This document shows positions 50,755 through 58,743 of a stretch of DNA of 64,000 nt, one piece after another; position 1 is the first letter of the stretch, and the number at the start of each line of letters is the position of its first letter. Under the pieces are notes generated by a model. It searched no databases and was not told the origin of the DNA. It saw only the letters and a program-made list of their open reading frames with translations. Origin of the DNA: Caproicibacter sp047777415 (GTDB taxonomy: Bacteria; Bacillota; Clostridia; Oscillospirales; Acutalibacteraceae); NCBI GenBank assembly GCA_047777415.1, contig JBKEEO010000001.1:1426001-1490000 (forward strand), read 5' to 3'. Made by a program: the position numbers and the translations under genes.

Positions 50755-51340
50755 TGTGCCTAATATACTGACAATCGTTAGGATTTTGTTGATTGTTCCG
50801 TTTGTCATTTATTACACAGGAGATCAAATTTTGAAAGCGGCTGCAGTTTTGCTTTTGTCCGGGCTGACCGATATGCTCGACGGAATGATTGCCCGCAGAT
50901 ATCATCAGATTACGGAACTCGGGCAGATGTTGGATCCGCTTTCTGATAAGCTGACGCAAGGTGCGGTGGCCATATGCCTTGCGGTAAAACAACCGATTTT
51001 AATTCCGTTTCTTGCGGTTTTCGTGATAAAAGAGGCACTGATGGTTTCTGCTGGAATTTTTCTGATTGGGAAAAAGAAGAAACGTCCGGGCGGTTCCAAA
51101 TGGTTTGGGAAAACCGCCACTGTGCTCTTTTATATATCGTTTGGAACGATTGTGCTTTTGAAGGGTATTTGGGGGATAGAAAATCTGTATGTGTCCGTAA
51201 CGCTTCTTTCTATCACCGCAGCGTTCATGATTTATGCGTTTATTCGCTATGCGCAAATTTATTTTGACATTGTTCGTTCCGATGACCCGAAATATCAAAT
51301 TGATCTTCAAGAAGTTATGGATAGAAAGAAACGAAAATAA
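50729..51340 (+). CDS. CDP-alcohol phosphatidyltransferase (PgsA-like)
   Basis: The 203-residue membrane protein carries the CDP-alcohol phosphotransferase motif DGMIARRYHQITELGQMLDP and the completing D (DG..AR..G..D..D). The start NVPNILTIVRILLIVPFVIY and about five transmembrane helices resemble PgsA, which makes phosphatidylglycerol phosphate. ATG 50729 is nine bases after GAGG; earlier in-frame ATGs at 50714 and 50723 lie in or too near it. It overlaps cvpA by 26 bases. Confidence 0.85.
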   Translation: MQSRNKNFNVPNILTIVRILLIVPFVIYYTGDQILKAAAVLLLSGLTDMLDGMIARRYHQITELGQMLDPLSDKLTQGAVAICLAVKQPILIPFLAVFVIKEALMVSAGIFLIGKKKKRPGGSKWFGKTATVLFYISFGTIVLLKGIWGIENLYVSVTLLSITAAFMIYAFIRYAQIYFDIVRSDDPKYQIDLQEVMDRKKRK

Positions 51341-51400
51341 GACTTGTAAATTAGCTTTTTTATGGTATTATATATTGATAAGGAAAAGAAGTGAGCTGAA

Positions 51401-53704
51401 ATGATTATGTGTTCCAAATGCCACAAAAGGCCAGCGGTAGTGTTTCTAACGCCGTCGGCCAATATGAGTGAAAGCCGCGGGCTTTGTTTGATTTGTGCAA
51501 AGGAACTGGGTATAAAACCGGTGAATGATTTGTTGGAACAAATGGGAATCACCGATGAACAAATGGAAGCGATGGAATCAGAACTTAGTGACATGCTTGC
51601 GCAAAGTCAGGATGATATTGATGGAGTCAAAAATGATCCTGACAGTATTCTAAGCGGCTTTGTGCCGGGCGGTGCAGCTACGTTTCCATTCATTCAGAAT
51701 ATTTTCCCGGGCGGTACTAATAATCAGGAACAGGTTCAAAATGGATCGTCCTCGAAAAAGTCACCGAAAGAAAAGCATAAAACAAAGCGCAAGCATCTTG
51801 ATGCTTACTGCACCAATTTGACTGCGAAAGCAAGAGTACAGCAAATTGATGCCGTAATCGGCCGAGAGAAAGAAATTGCGCGTGTTATTCAGATCCTCAG
51901 CCGCAGAACCAAAAACAACCCCTGCTTGATAGGCGAACCGGGCGTTGGTAAAACGGCGGTGGCAGAGGGTCTGGCGCTTCGCATTGCCAACGGAAATGTT
52001 CCTGCAGTGCTGCGCAAAAAGGAGATACACCTGCTAGATTTGACGGCACTGGTCGCGGGAACGCAATTCCGCGGGCAGTTTGAAAGCAGAATCAAGGGAC
52101 TTTTGGAAGAAGTTAAGACAGAAGGCAATATTATTCTGTTTATTGATGAAGTTCACAATCTTGTGGGCACCGGCGATGCCGAAGGTTCCATGAATGCTGC
52201 CAATATTTTAAAGCCTGCCCTCTCAAGAGGGGAAATTCAGGTCATCGGCGCCACGACGTTTAATGAATACCGCAAATATATTGAAAAAGATGCTGCGCTT
52301 GAAAGACGTTTTCAGCCGGTGACGATTGCGGAGCCTTCCATTGGGGACACAATTGAAGTCCTCAACGGTATCAAGTCCTATTATGAGAACTTTCACCGTG
52401 TGCGTGTTCCGGAGCAGATTGTTCGGAAGATTGTTACACTGTCAGAGCGTTATATTAATGACCGTTTTTTGCCGGATAAAGCCATCGACCTTTTGGATGA
52501 AGCCTGTTCCTGTGCTGCGCTTCGAAATGTTTCCATGGCCGAGTACGATAAAACCGCCGAAGAATTGGAGAAGCTGCATGCACAGGAGGAAGAGTTGACG
52601 GCGGACGCCGAAGAACCGGATTATAAAAAGTTGGCTGAAATCCGAATGAATATCTCGCGCTTGGAAATTAAGGAAAAAGAACTCGCTCCGGCGGCTCTTG
52701 GTTCAGAAGTTGAGGAGCGCGACGTAGCTCGCGTGATTGAGCTATGGACGGGTATCCCCGCAAGCCGAATTCAGGAAAATGAGCTGAAAAAGCTTGCCGG
52801 ACTGGAGCAGGTGCTCAACAGCCGCGTGATTGGGCAGAAGGAAGCAGTAGCGGCTGTTGCTGCGGCGATTCGTCGCAGCAGAGTGCAGATTAGTCCGCGC
52901 CGCAGACCTGCGTCATTCATCTTTGTCGGGCCAACCGGTGTCGGAAAAACGGAACTGGTCAAAGTATTGTCGGGGGAACTGTTTGACACGCCGGAGACAT
53001 TGATTCGGCTTGATATGTCCGAATTCATGGAGAAGCACTCTGTCTCTCGCATCATCGGTTCTCCCCCGGGCTATGTGGGTTATGACGAGGCAGGTCAGGT
53101 TACCGAAAAGGTTCGCCGCCGCCCATATTCTGTCCTTTTGTTTGATGAAATTGAAAAAGCCCATCCGGACGTGATGAATATCCTTTTGCAGATTCTGGAT
53201 GAGGGGCATATCACCGATGCACACGGCAGGAATGTCAACTTTGAAAATACCGTGCTTGTCATGACTTCTAACGCCGGCAGCGAGAAGAAAGAGGGGACTC
53301 TTGGCTTCGCACGCAGTGACGCTGACGTAACCCGTGAGCGAGTCATGAAGGCTCTTTCTGATTTTCTAAGGCCGGAGTTTATCAGCCGCGTAGATGAAAT
53401 TATCGTTTTCCGCCAGCTGACGGAAGACGACTTTGAGAAAATTGCACATTTGATGCTGGATGAGTATGTTGGTACGCTCAAAGACCGCGGAACGAAATTT
53501 GTTTACGATGAGAAAGCTACAAGATGGCTTGCACGGCATGCGATTGGCGGAAAGAGCGGTGCGAGGGATTTGCGCAATCTGATTCGCAGGGAGGTTGAGG
53601 ACAAAATTGCAAGCCTCCTAGTGGAAAACGGCAGCGATTCACTTACGGGAATTGCAGTAACTGCAGATGATGAAATTGGCATCCAACTGCAGGTTTTGCA
53701 ATAA
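51401..53704 (+). CDS. ClpE-like ATP-dependent protease ATPase
   Basis: The 767-residue Clp ATPase has an N-terminal zinc finger (C4, C7, C29, C32) like that of ClpE and McsA instead of the usual ClpN repeats. AAA-1 follows (Walker A GEPGVGKTAVAEG, Walker B ILFIDEVHNL), then a short middle coiled coil (about 395-430) and AAA-2 (GPTGVGKTELVKVL, LLFDEIEKAH). The chaperone unfolds substrates for ClpP. In Bacillus ClpE is CtsR-controlled; I see no CtsR box immediately upstream (51341-51400). A TATTATATATTG stretch is the likely promoter. Confidence 0.88.
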   Translation: MIMCSKCHKRPAVVFLTPSANMSESRGLCLICAKELGIKPVNDLLEQMGITDEQMEAMESELSDMLAQSQDDIDGVKNDPDSILSGFVPGGAATFPFIQNIFPGGTNNQEQVQNGSSSKKSPKEKHKTKRKHLDAYCTNLTAKARVQQIDAVIGREKEIARVIQILSRRTKNNPCLIGEPGVGKTAVAEGLALRIANGNVPAVLRKKEIHLLDLTALVAGTQFRGQFESRIKGLLEEVKTEGNIILFIDEVHNLVGTGDAEGSMNAANILKPALSRGEIQVIGATTFNEYRKYIEKDAALERRFQPVTIAEPSIGDTIEVLNGIKSYYENFHRVRVPEQIVRKIVTLSERYINDRFLPDKAIDLLDEACSCAALRNVSMAEYDKTAEELEKLHAQEEELTADAEEPDYKKLAEIRMNISRLEIKEKELAPAALGSEVEERDVARVIELWTGIPASRIQENELKKLAGLEQVLNSRVIGQKEAVAAVAAAIRRSRVQISPRRRPASFIFVGPTGVGKTELVKVLSGELFDTPETLIRLDMSEFMEKHSVSRIIGSPPGYVGYDEAGQVTEKVRRRPYSVLLFDEIEKAHPDVMNILLQILDEGHITDAHGRNVNFENTVLVMTSNAGSEKKEGTLGFARSDADVTRERVMKALSDFLRPEFISRVDEIIVFRQLTEDDFEKIAHLMLDEYVGTLKDRGTKFVYDEKATRWLARHAIGGKSGARDLRNLIRREVEDKIASLLVENGSDSLTGIAVTADDEIGIQLQVLQ

Positions 53705-53749
53705 GGACACGAAAAATAAAAAAAAGGTCGGAGAAATGTAAATTTGTTA

Positions 53750-53779
53750 TTGACAACTGCCACTGAATAGTGCTATAAT
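53750..53779 (+). promoter_or_regulatory. Sigma-A promoter of the tRNA cluster
   Basis: TTGACA (53750-53755) is separated by 18 bases from TATAAT (53774-53779), 19 bases before the first tRNA. Confidence 0.85.
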
Positions 53780-53797
53780 AATAGCCGTCGCTGATAA

Positions 53798-53871
53798 GCG
53801 AGTGTAGTTCAGTGGCAGAACTCCAGCCTTCCAAGCTGGTCGCGTGGGTTCGATTCCCATCACTCGCTCCA
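53798..53871 (+). tRNA. tRNA-Gly (TCC)
   Basis: A cloverleaf with acceptor GCGAGTG / CACTCGC, anticodon loop CTTCCAA (TCC), T arm GTGGGTTCGATTCCCAT, and an encoded CCA. Standard 74-nt length. Confidence 0.95.
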
Positions 53872-53880
53872 TTTATTTTT

Positions 53881-53957
53881 GCGCCAATAGCTCAGCTGGA
53901 TAGAGCAACTGCCTTCTAAGCAGTAGGCCAGGGGTTCGAATCCCTTTTGGCGCGCCA
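53881..53957 (+). tRNA. tRNA-Arg (TCT)
   Basis: Acceptor GCGCCAA / TTGGCGC, anticodon loop CTTCTAA (TCT), T arm GGGGTTCGAATCCC, encoded CCA. Confidence 0.95.
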
Positions 53958-53967
53958 CTTTTGGTAT

Positions 53968-54045
53968 GGTGGATGTAGCTTAGCTGGTTAAAGCGCCAGT
54001 TTGTGGCACTGGAGACCGTGGGTTCGAATCCCATCTTCCACCCCA
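53968..54045 (+). tRNA. tRNA-His (GTG)
   Basis: Anticodon loop TTGTGGC (GTG). The extra 5' G (position -1) faces C73, the histidine identity pair, and CCA is encoded. The acceptor has one T-T mismatch at position 6-67. Confidence 0.95.
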
Positions 54046-54093
54046 TATTTTAGTCAACATACCTGCAGATGTTTTGCAGTGTGTTTTATACAA

Positions 54094-54169
54094 TGGGCTG
54101 TAGCCAAGGGGTAAGGCAACGGACTTTGACTCCGTCATTTCGTAGGTTCAAATCCTGCCAGCCCAGCCA
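54094..54169 (+). tRNA. tRNA-Gln (TTG)
   Basis: Acceptor TGGGCTG / CAGCCCA, anticodon TTG in ACTTTGACT, encoded CCA. Confidence 0.95.
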
Positions 54170-54215
54170 CAGGTCCGCTCTCGGCGGCCTATGTGCAGAG
54201 GGCGGTCCGATAGAT

Positions 54216-54291
54216 GAATCATTAGCTCAGTTGGTAGAGCACTTGACTTTTAATCAAGGTGTCCGGGGTTCGAATCCCCGATGGTTCACCA
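54216..54291 (+). tRNA. tRNA-Lys (TTT), likely prophage attachment site
   Basis: Acceptor GAATCAT / ATGGTTC, anticodon loop CTTTTAA (TTT), T arm CCGGGGTTCGAATCCCCG, encoded CCA. It is the last tRNA before the integrase, which points toward it. Integrases of this family commonly use the 3' half of a tRNA gene as core site, so the left attachment junction probably overlaps 54255-54291. The matching attR copy would lie outside the window. Confidence 0.92.
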
Positions 54292-54303
54292 AACAGAATA
54301 AGC

Positions 54304-54358
54304 GAAAACCCGCATGAATCCTGAGTTTTTCAGAGATTCGCGCGGGTTTTCTTTTTTT
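54304..54358 (+). terminator. Terminator after the tRNA cluster
   Basis: GAAAACCCGC pairs with GCGGGTTTTC across an inner imperfect stem, followed by TTTTTTT. Prophage DNA or attachment core must start at or before this hairpin. Confidence 0.8.
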
Positions 54359-54447
54359 CGCGTTTTTCATAAATGCCGAGATAAACCGTAATAAACCGAC
54401 CTAATTGTCGTAATTTTGTCGTACAAATGTCGTATAAAAAAGGACTG

Positions 54448-55580
54448 TCACCAGTCGTATTTCATCGATGCTTTAATAGTGTCAAGATCGTCATGAACGT
54501 AAATTTTTGTGGTGATTAAAACGTTCGCATGGCCCATCAGCTTTGAGATTGTATAGATATCTGTGCCGGATTTATAAAGCAGTGTGCCGTACGTGTGACG
54601 AAGCTCGTGAGCGTTTAACTTTTTAATATCCGGATTTTGTACGACAAATTCGCTCATGATTTTGTCGTATATACGACGCTGCCAGTTTTGCGGTCGCATG
54701 TAATGTCCTTTGGCATCCGGAACGACATAATCGTTTTTGACTTTATAAGGCGTACGATTTTTGCCTTTTCCTTTGTAGCGAATGACTTCACGTGGTATGC
54801 TTTGAAGAATTTCCACGGTTTCATCATCAATTGGAATTTGCCGAATTGATGTTTTGGATTTTGGTGGGCCAACCAGAATCAAGCCATTTGCTTCTTTCAG
54901 GGATTGTCTAACGTTGATTACCTTGTTTTCCAAATCGACATCTTCCCATCGCAATGCAAGCAGCTCTCCGCGCCTCAGGCCCGTTTTCAGCAATAAAGCG
55001 ATGGAGTATCCATCTTTTTGTGCTTTAGCGAAATCGACGAGTTTACGGGCTTCTTCGGGGTTGTACGCGCTTTTTATTGCGGATGCTTTCGTTGACTTTG
55101 GCATAATCAAGCCACGGCATGGATTCCGGTTGATAATCTGCTCGTCAACGGCCCTTTCGAAGATGGCATTTAAGGTAATACGAAGTTTCTGCAGCAAGCT
55201 GTTCGAATACGATTTATTTGCGTTGAAAAATTTCTGAACATCATCCAGCTTTATATTGCCAAGTGTGTACTTTCCAAAATATTTTTTTAAATGATTTTCA
55301 ACGCTGTTGCGGTAGGTATAGTAATAGGTCGTTTCAGAAACAGAATTTTCCTTGCATGTTTCTAACCAGTGATCGGCGTACTCGGAAAATCCGATGTGCT
55401 TGTCCTCAAATTTACCAACCGCCATTTTTATTCGATACTTATTGGCTTGCTCCATCGCATCCGCCTTGCTGATGCGGCTGTAAAATGATTTTCGCACGAT
55501 GTTTCCGTGTTCGTCTGGCACCTTCACTTTAACTTCATAATACTTCCCATGATTGGGCTTTTCTTTTTTGGCCTAGGCAT
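54448..55580 (-). CDS. Phage tyrosine integrase, requiring a -1 frameshift near the start
   Basis: The C-terminal catalytic domain is complete: Arg in TGLRRGELLALRWEDVD, HELRHTYGTLLYKSG, GHANVLITTKIYVH with the nucleophilic tyrosine. A SAM-like core-binding domain (FSEYADHWLETCKENSV) and an AP2-like arm-binding N-terminus (GKYYEVKVKVPDEHGNIV) precede it. The strong ribosome binding site AAAGGAGG and ATG at 55580 are in a different frame: six codons (MPRPKK) lead to A_AAA_AAG (55569-55563). A -1 slip there joins EKPNHGKYYEV and the rest of the integrase. Without the slip, translation ends at a TGA at 55526-55524. The alternative start, GTG at 55527, has no ribosome binding site. Programmed frameshift, homopolymer sequencing error and recent mutation are all possible. 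Confidence 0.85.
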
Positions 55581-55649
55581 TCTGAACCTCCTTTGACGGA
55601 CAAATTTGGGACTTTGCTATGTGATAATTAAAAAATCACACAAAACGTG

Positions 55650-55678
55650 TTGCAATTATAGAACTAATGTTCTATAAT
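55650..55678 (+). promoter_or_regulatory. Promoter with GAAC-N4-GTTC operator (SOS-type) in the prophage
   Basis: TTGCAA (55650-55655), 17 bases, TATAAT (55673-55678) form a good promoter. A perfect inverted repeat, TATAGAAC-TAAT-GTTCTATA (55657-55676), fills the spacer and overlaps the -10. Its core GAAC-N4-GTTC equals the Firmicutes LexA box. It drives rightward transcription over the small gene at 55728 and into the antisense side of the repressor. Confidence 0.7.
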
Positions 55679-55727
55679 AGGATGCGCTACCTTAGATTGC
55701 GTGCGAGGACATAGGGGGCGCATAGAA

Positions 55728-55901
55728 ATGAATGAAAACGATATGATAAAAACAGTTCTTACATTTCTGAAGCAATCTACGGATAAGGATGCTGCGGCGG
55801 CAATTATTATTTCAACAATCCGCGACTTCTTAAAGCACCCTCAATCATCCCCACCAGCATTTTTCGATCCTCCGGTGGTACCTCACGGAGCAAATCTATA
55901 A
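55728..55901 (+). CDS. Small prophage protein under the SOS-type promoter
   Basis: The 57-residue frame begins MNENDMIKTVLTFLKQSTDK and ends in a proline-rich tail. AGGGGG lies ten bases before the ATG and the promoter with LexA-type operator is 50 bases upstream. Its last 95 bases are antisense to the 3' end of the repressor gene (55807-56148). I recognise no domain; the first 40 residues look helical. It could be a real SOS-induced peptide or merely the start of an antisense transcript. Confidence 0.45.
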   Translation: MNENDMIKTVLTFLKQSTDKDAAAAIIISTIRDFLKHPQSSPPAFFDPPVVPHGANL

Positions 55902-56148
55902 TTTTCTTTTCCTCTTCGGTCAGCCTGTCACTATCAGTGGCGGGCTTTTCTTTTTGCTCATTTCCTAAAAGGTAGTCTGTTGTAACGCCAAAATAGGAAG
56001 CTATTTTTTTAATTGTGTCAGATCTTGGTATTTTACCATTTTTCCAGTTTGTAACATTGCTAACACTCATGCCTAATTCTTTTGTGATAAGAGTAGTTAA
56101 AGAAATATGGTTTTCAGCGCATAATTTTATTAATGTTTCATAAAACAT
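55807..56148 (-). CDS. XRE-family prophage repressor
   Basis: This 113-residue protein has an N-terminal helix-turn-helix (about 18-58, LTTLITKELGMSVSNVTNWK...GKIPRSDTIKKIASYFGVTT) and a short C-terminal helical region with DRLTEEEKKIIDLLREVP. It lacks a self-cleaving peptidase domain. It faces the early genes across the operator at 56187-56240 and probably maintains lysogeny. Since it cannot cleave itself, induction may depend on the antirepressor (57336) or the SOS-type promoter at 55650. Confidence 0.85.
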   Translation of the reverse strand: MFYETLIKLCAENHISLTTLITKELGMSVSNVTNWKNGKIPRSDTIKKIASYFGVTTDYLLGNEQKEKPATDSDRLTEEEKKIIDLLREVPPEDRKMLVGMIEGALRSRGLLK

Positions 56149-56186
56149 AATATTTTAACTCCCTAAAATGTGTATATAGTACATGA

Positions 56187-56240
56187 ACTTCTCTAAATCG
56201 AAGTAAATTCATTGACTTCTTCGATTTAGAGAAGTATACT
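56187..56240. promoter_or_regulatory. Prophage operator with divergent switch promoter
   Basis: A perfect 17-bp inverted repeat (ACTTCTCTAAATCGAAG and complement) has arms at 56187-56203 and 56219-56235 separated by 15 bases. On the plus strand TTGACT (56212-56217), 17 bases, TATACT (56235-56240) form a strong promoter, with the right arm filling its spacer. The left arm would overlap the leftward repressor promoter. This layout fits a repressor that controls both directions. Confidence 0.8.
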
Positions 56241-56417
56241 ATTACACGTAAACAATATGTTTTCAAAAAAGCGTACAAAAACAACAGCCTTTGAAAATCT
56301 ATTTTTCAAAAGCAAGTATATGTAACCAACAAAAACATTATACTTTCCCTTTTGAAAAATTTCAAGGGCGGAAAGGAGGAAATTTTATACTTTTTGTGGA
56401 AAAGAGGTGGAAAGAAA

Positions 56418-56654
56418 GTGGATGTCCCCCTTATCCTGTCAAACAATATGCAAAAAGAAACAGATACAATTATAAAAAATTTGCTATATGCTCACAAGAA
56501 GATATGCAAAAAAGCTTGCATCACCAATGCGCCTAGAATAATCGAGTTTACAAAGCAATTAATAAATCTGATTAATGATGCCAGTCAGCCAAGAGTAAAG
56601 CTGATTCCTCCAAACGATAGCGATGGGAGCCAAAAGCCACCAAATAACGTTTAG
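56418..56654 (+). CDS. Small prophage protein of unknown function
   Basis: The 78-residue frame starts at GTG, seven bases after AGAGGTGG, and reads VDVPLILSNNMQKETDTIIK, then lysine- and isoleucine-rich helical sequence. It is the first frame after the rightward switch promoter. Its last 96 bases overlap, antisense, the end of the membrane protein gene at 56559-57101. No family recognised; moderate doubt that it is translated. Confidence 0.4.
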   Translation: MDVPLILSNNMQKETDTIIKNLLYAHKKICKKACITNAPRIIEFTKQLINLINDASQPRVKLIPPNDSDGSQKPPNNV

Positions 56655-57101
56655 CACTTTTGCTGGCCATTTTTCTCCGTCTAATCCAATATACTCTACA
56701 AAATTTTTAGGCAGAAAAATTATGAGTTCTATCCAGTAGCGAGGCGAAAAACATTCGAATATTCTTGACTTAAAGGTCCCTTCTGCTTTCAGCATCGACT
56801 CTCGAAGGCATAGTGCAATATCTGCCCTACGGTTATCAATGTTATCCAAACAATCAGCTGTAAACGATGCAAGTTGCCCATACCCCTGTGGCTGAACAAC
56901 CGGAATCGATGTAGCTGTTATATTTGCTCTTTTTACAAGCTTTTTAATTGCATGCTGGCAGGTAATAAAAGTGGCATCACCATTTGCTAAAAAGGCTACA
57001 TGTCTATTTATGTAATATCTCATTTCAAAGTAATTGACTATGTTTGAAAGTAACTTATACAAAAATACGCCAGCAAATCCTATCAGCAAATTCTTAATCA
57101 T
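56559..57101 (-). CDS. Prophage membrane protein of unknown function
   Basis: This 180-residue protein has hydrophobic segments at the N-terminus (IKNLLIGFAGVFLYKLLSNIV), about 115-135 (YWIELIIFLPKNFVEYIG) and 145-160 (VLNVIWWLLAPIAIVW). ATG 57101 follows GGGAGGTAACCGC. It is a minus-strand gene within the early region, so it may be expressed in the lysogen. I do not recognise its family. Confidence 0.65.
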   Translation of the reverse strand: MIKNLLIGFAGVFLYKLLSNIVNYFEMRYYINRHVAFLANGDATFITCQHAIKKLVKRANITATSIPVVQPQGYGQLASFTADCLDNIDNRRADIALCLRESMLKAEGTFKSRIFECFSPRYWIELIIFLPKNFVEYIGLDGEKWPAKVLNVIWWLLAPIAIVWRNQLYSWLTGIINQIY

Positions 57102-57165
57102 GCGGTTACCTCCCGCCACAATTTTACAATGTTAGCTAAGAATTTTCAAGAAAGGAAATATTTCC

Positions 57166-57339
57166 ATGCAAAGCTATATTGATTTGCTTAAAGATGAACT
57201 TGCGGATGCCGAGCGAAGGTACAAGGCCTCTGATAAAGAAGGGCGTCCGGAGATAGCATATCAAATTAGGCAGATAAAGCGAGATATCCGGCGTAATTCT
57301 ATGAAGAGTAGAAACGACAGAAAGGAAGTGTTAATGTGA
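57166..57339 (+). CDS. Small helical prophage protein
   Basis: The 57-residue highly charged protein starts MQSYIDLLKDELADAERRYK and looks like a coiled coil. AAAGGA lies before the ATG, and its stop overlaps the antirepressor start by three bases (GTGA), so the two are coupled. No domain recognised. Confidence 0.65.
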   Translation: MQSYIDLLKDELADAERRYKASDKEGRPEIAYQIRQIKRDIRRNSMKSRNDRKEVLM

Positions 57340-58196
57340 GCAATCAGCTATCTGTAAAAAAAGTCCCGTTCATGGGTGATGAACTCATGGCGGCAAAGGA
57401 TGAAAAAACCGGAAAGATTTATGCAGGCGTTTCCTACATATGCCGGGGAATTGGGTTTGATAAAAACTTCAAGGATGCTGAAGTTAAACGCGTACAGCGT
57501 GACATAGTGCTTAAGAGAGGGTGCGTCAAATTTGACGCAGGGGTATTTGACCCAAACAACGAGACTATTGCTATCGACAACGACTTCATTCCACTCTGGC
57601 TTGCAAAAATCAGCATCACACCGACCATGAAAAAAGAACATCCGGAAGTAGCGGACAAGCTGGTCCAGTACCAACTGAAAGCACAAAAGGTCCTTGCCAA
57701 TGCGTTTCTGCATCCGGACAAGACACCGTCCACAAAGTCAAAGTACCGCGCTCTGCCGCCGGTCAACCATTCTGTGGAAATCTTGCAAAAGGCGTGGATT
57801 GCCGCCGGTGTGGATAAAAAGCGTGCCGCCGCTGCTGTGTCTGCAATCTACAAACAAGTTTACAGCGATATAGGAATAAATATTCCAAGCATCCCTGTTA
57901 AATGCGAAAAGACTTACGACAAAGAACAAATTGCAAAGGTTCTCGGAGTGTACTCAAAATCCGGCAAACCACATTCGCAGGCTATCGCGGCAATTATGCG
58001 CACATTATATATCAGCCCGGAGCTTATTGAACATTCCCCATTTGCTTCAAATGGGCATTCCGATGACTACGACCGGTATAAAGCACCGGTGTTACGTATG
58101 GTTCAAAAATGGATTATCGAGCATCATTATCCAAATCTCATTCAATTGGACAAATCTTATCGCGTCGTTTACCGCCAGGGGGTATCCGGACAATGA
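57336..58196 (+). CDS. Phage antirepressor (P22_AR_N domain)
   Basis: This 286-residue protein has the P22 antirepressor N-terminal domain: LSVKKVPFMGDELMAAKDEK, AGVSYICRGIGFDKNFKDAEV, LPLWLAKIsITP-like (FIPLWLAKISITPTMKKEHP) and DKLVQYQLKAQKVLANAF. The C-terminal half (about 140-286) is not a domain I recognise. Antirepressors bind and inactivate the phage repressor, so it may release the XRE repressor encoded to the left. GTG start. Confidence 0.85.
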   Translation: MSNQLSVKKVPFMGDELMAAKDEKTGKIYAGVSYICRGIGFDKNFKDAEVKRVQRDIVLKRGCVKFDAGVFDPNNETIAIDNDFIPLWLAKISITPTMKKEHPEVADKLVQYQLKAQKVLANAFLHPDKTPSTKSKYRALPPVNHSVEILQKAWIAAGVDKKRAAAAVSAIYKQVYSDIGINIPSIPVKCEKTYDKEQIAKVLGVYSKSGKPHSQAIAAIMRTLYISPELIEHSPFASNGHSDDYDRYKAPVLRMVQKWIIEHHYPNLIQLDKSYRVVYRQGVSGQ

Positions 58197-58453
58197 CTAG
58201 CCTACCAATCCCTTCCTGTATCACAGAAAAGATTCAGCAGCTCAATCAGCTTGTTGAACAATATCCGGATGCCATACCACTTCCGGTTGTCGCACGGTTC
58301 ATGGGCGTTGCGGATGAGGGACTGCGAGCCTATATAGATAATACACCAAATGCTTTTGGCATCTCGTGGAAACGAATGGGAGCGGTAAACAGGGCATACA
58401 AAATTCCGACGATAAGGTTCTATGCCTGGTATAGAAACGGACTTGGACTTTGA
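58193..58453 (+). CDS. Small prophage protein, possible DNA-binding
   Basis: An 86-residue protein coupled to the antirepressor by an ATGA overlap. The middle (PLPVVARFMGVADEGLRAYI...DNTPNAFGISWKR) resembles a helix-turn-helix of the MerR/excisionase kind. Function unproven. Confidence 0.6.
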   Translation: MTSLPIPSCITEKIQQLNQLVEQYPDAIPLPVVARFMGVADEGLRAYIDNTPNAFGISWKRMGAVNRAYKIPTIRFYAWYRNGLGL

Positions 58454-58467
58454 AAGGAGGATTGGAA

Positions 58468-58683
58468 TTGGCAAGAGGAAAAAATATCAGGAAGTGGCTT
58501 TTAGACCATGACCGCACGCTGACATGGCTCTGGCAGCAGGTCCAAAGAAAAGGCTTCAAGACCCTGCATTATGACCGTTTTACCAGAATCATAAACGGAA
58601 AATACACGGGCGGAAATTCAGCTGAAATCATTGAGGCCGCAGAGCAGGTCATTGATGAGCATGATGAAAAAAGGTCTGCTTGA
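58468..58683 (+). CDS. Small prophage regulator with lambda-repressor-like fold
   Basis: This 71-residue protein starts at TTG after AAAGGAGG and reads ARGKNIRKWLLDHDRTLTWL...WQQVQ. The rest (HYDRFTRIINGKYTGGNSAE) fits a family of small clostridial phage proteins with a Cro-like helix-turn-helix. It probably controls early gene expression. Confidence 0.65.
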   Translation: MARGKNIRKWLLDHDRTLTWLWQQVQRKGFKTLHYDRFTRIINGKYTGGNSAEIIEAAEQVIDEHDEKRSA

Positions 58684-58743
58684 ATGTGTTTGTGAAAAGA
58701 AGAGTTGATATATACTGTCTGAAAGTTGTTTAAAAAACGAAGG

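Noticed and set aside
55527..55580. Integrase called as starting at GTG 55527
   Set aside because: There is no ribosome binding site there and the expected arm-binding N-terminus lies upstream, preceded by a strong site and ATG in the other frame.
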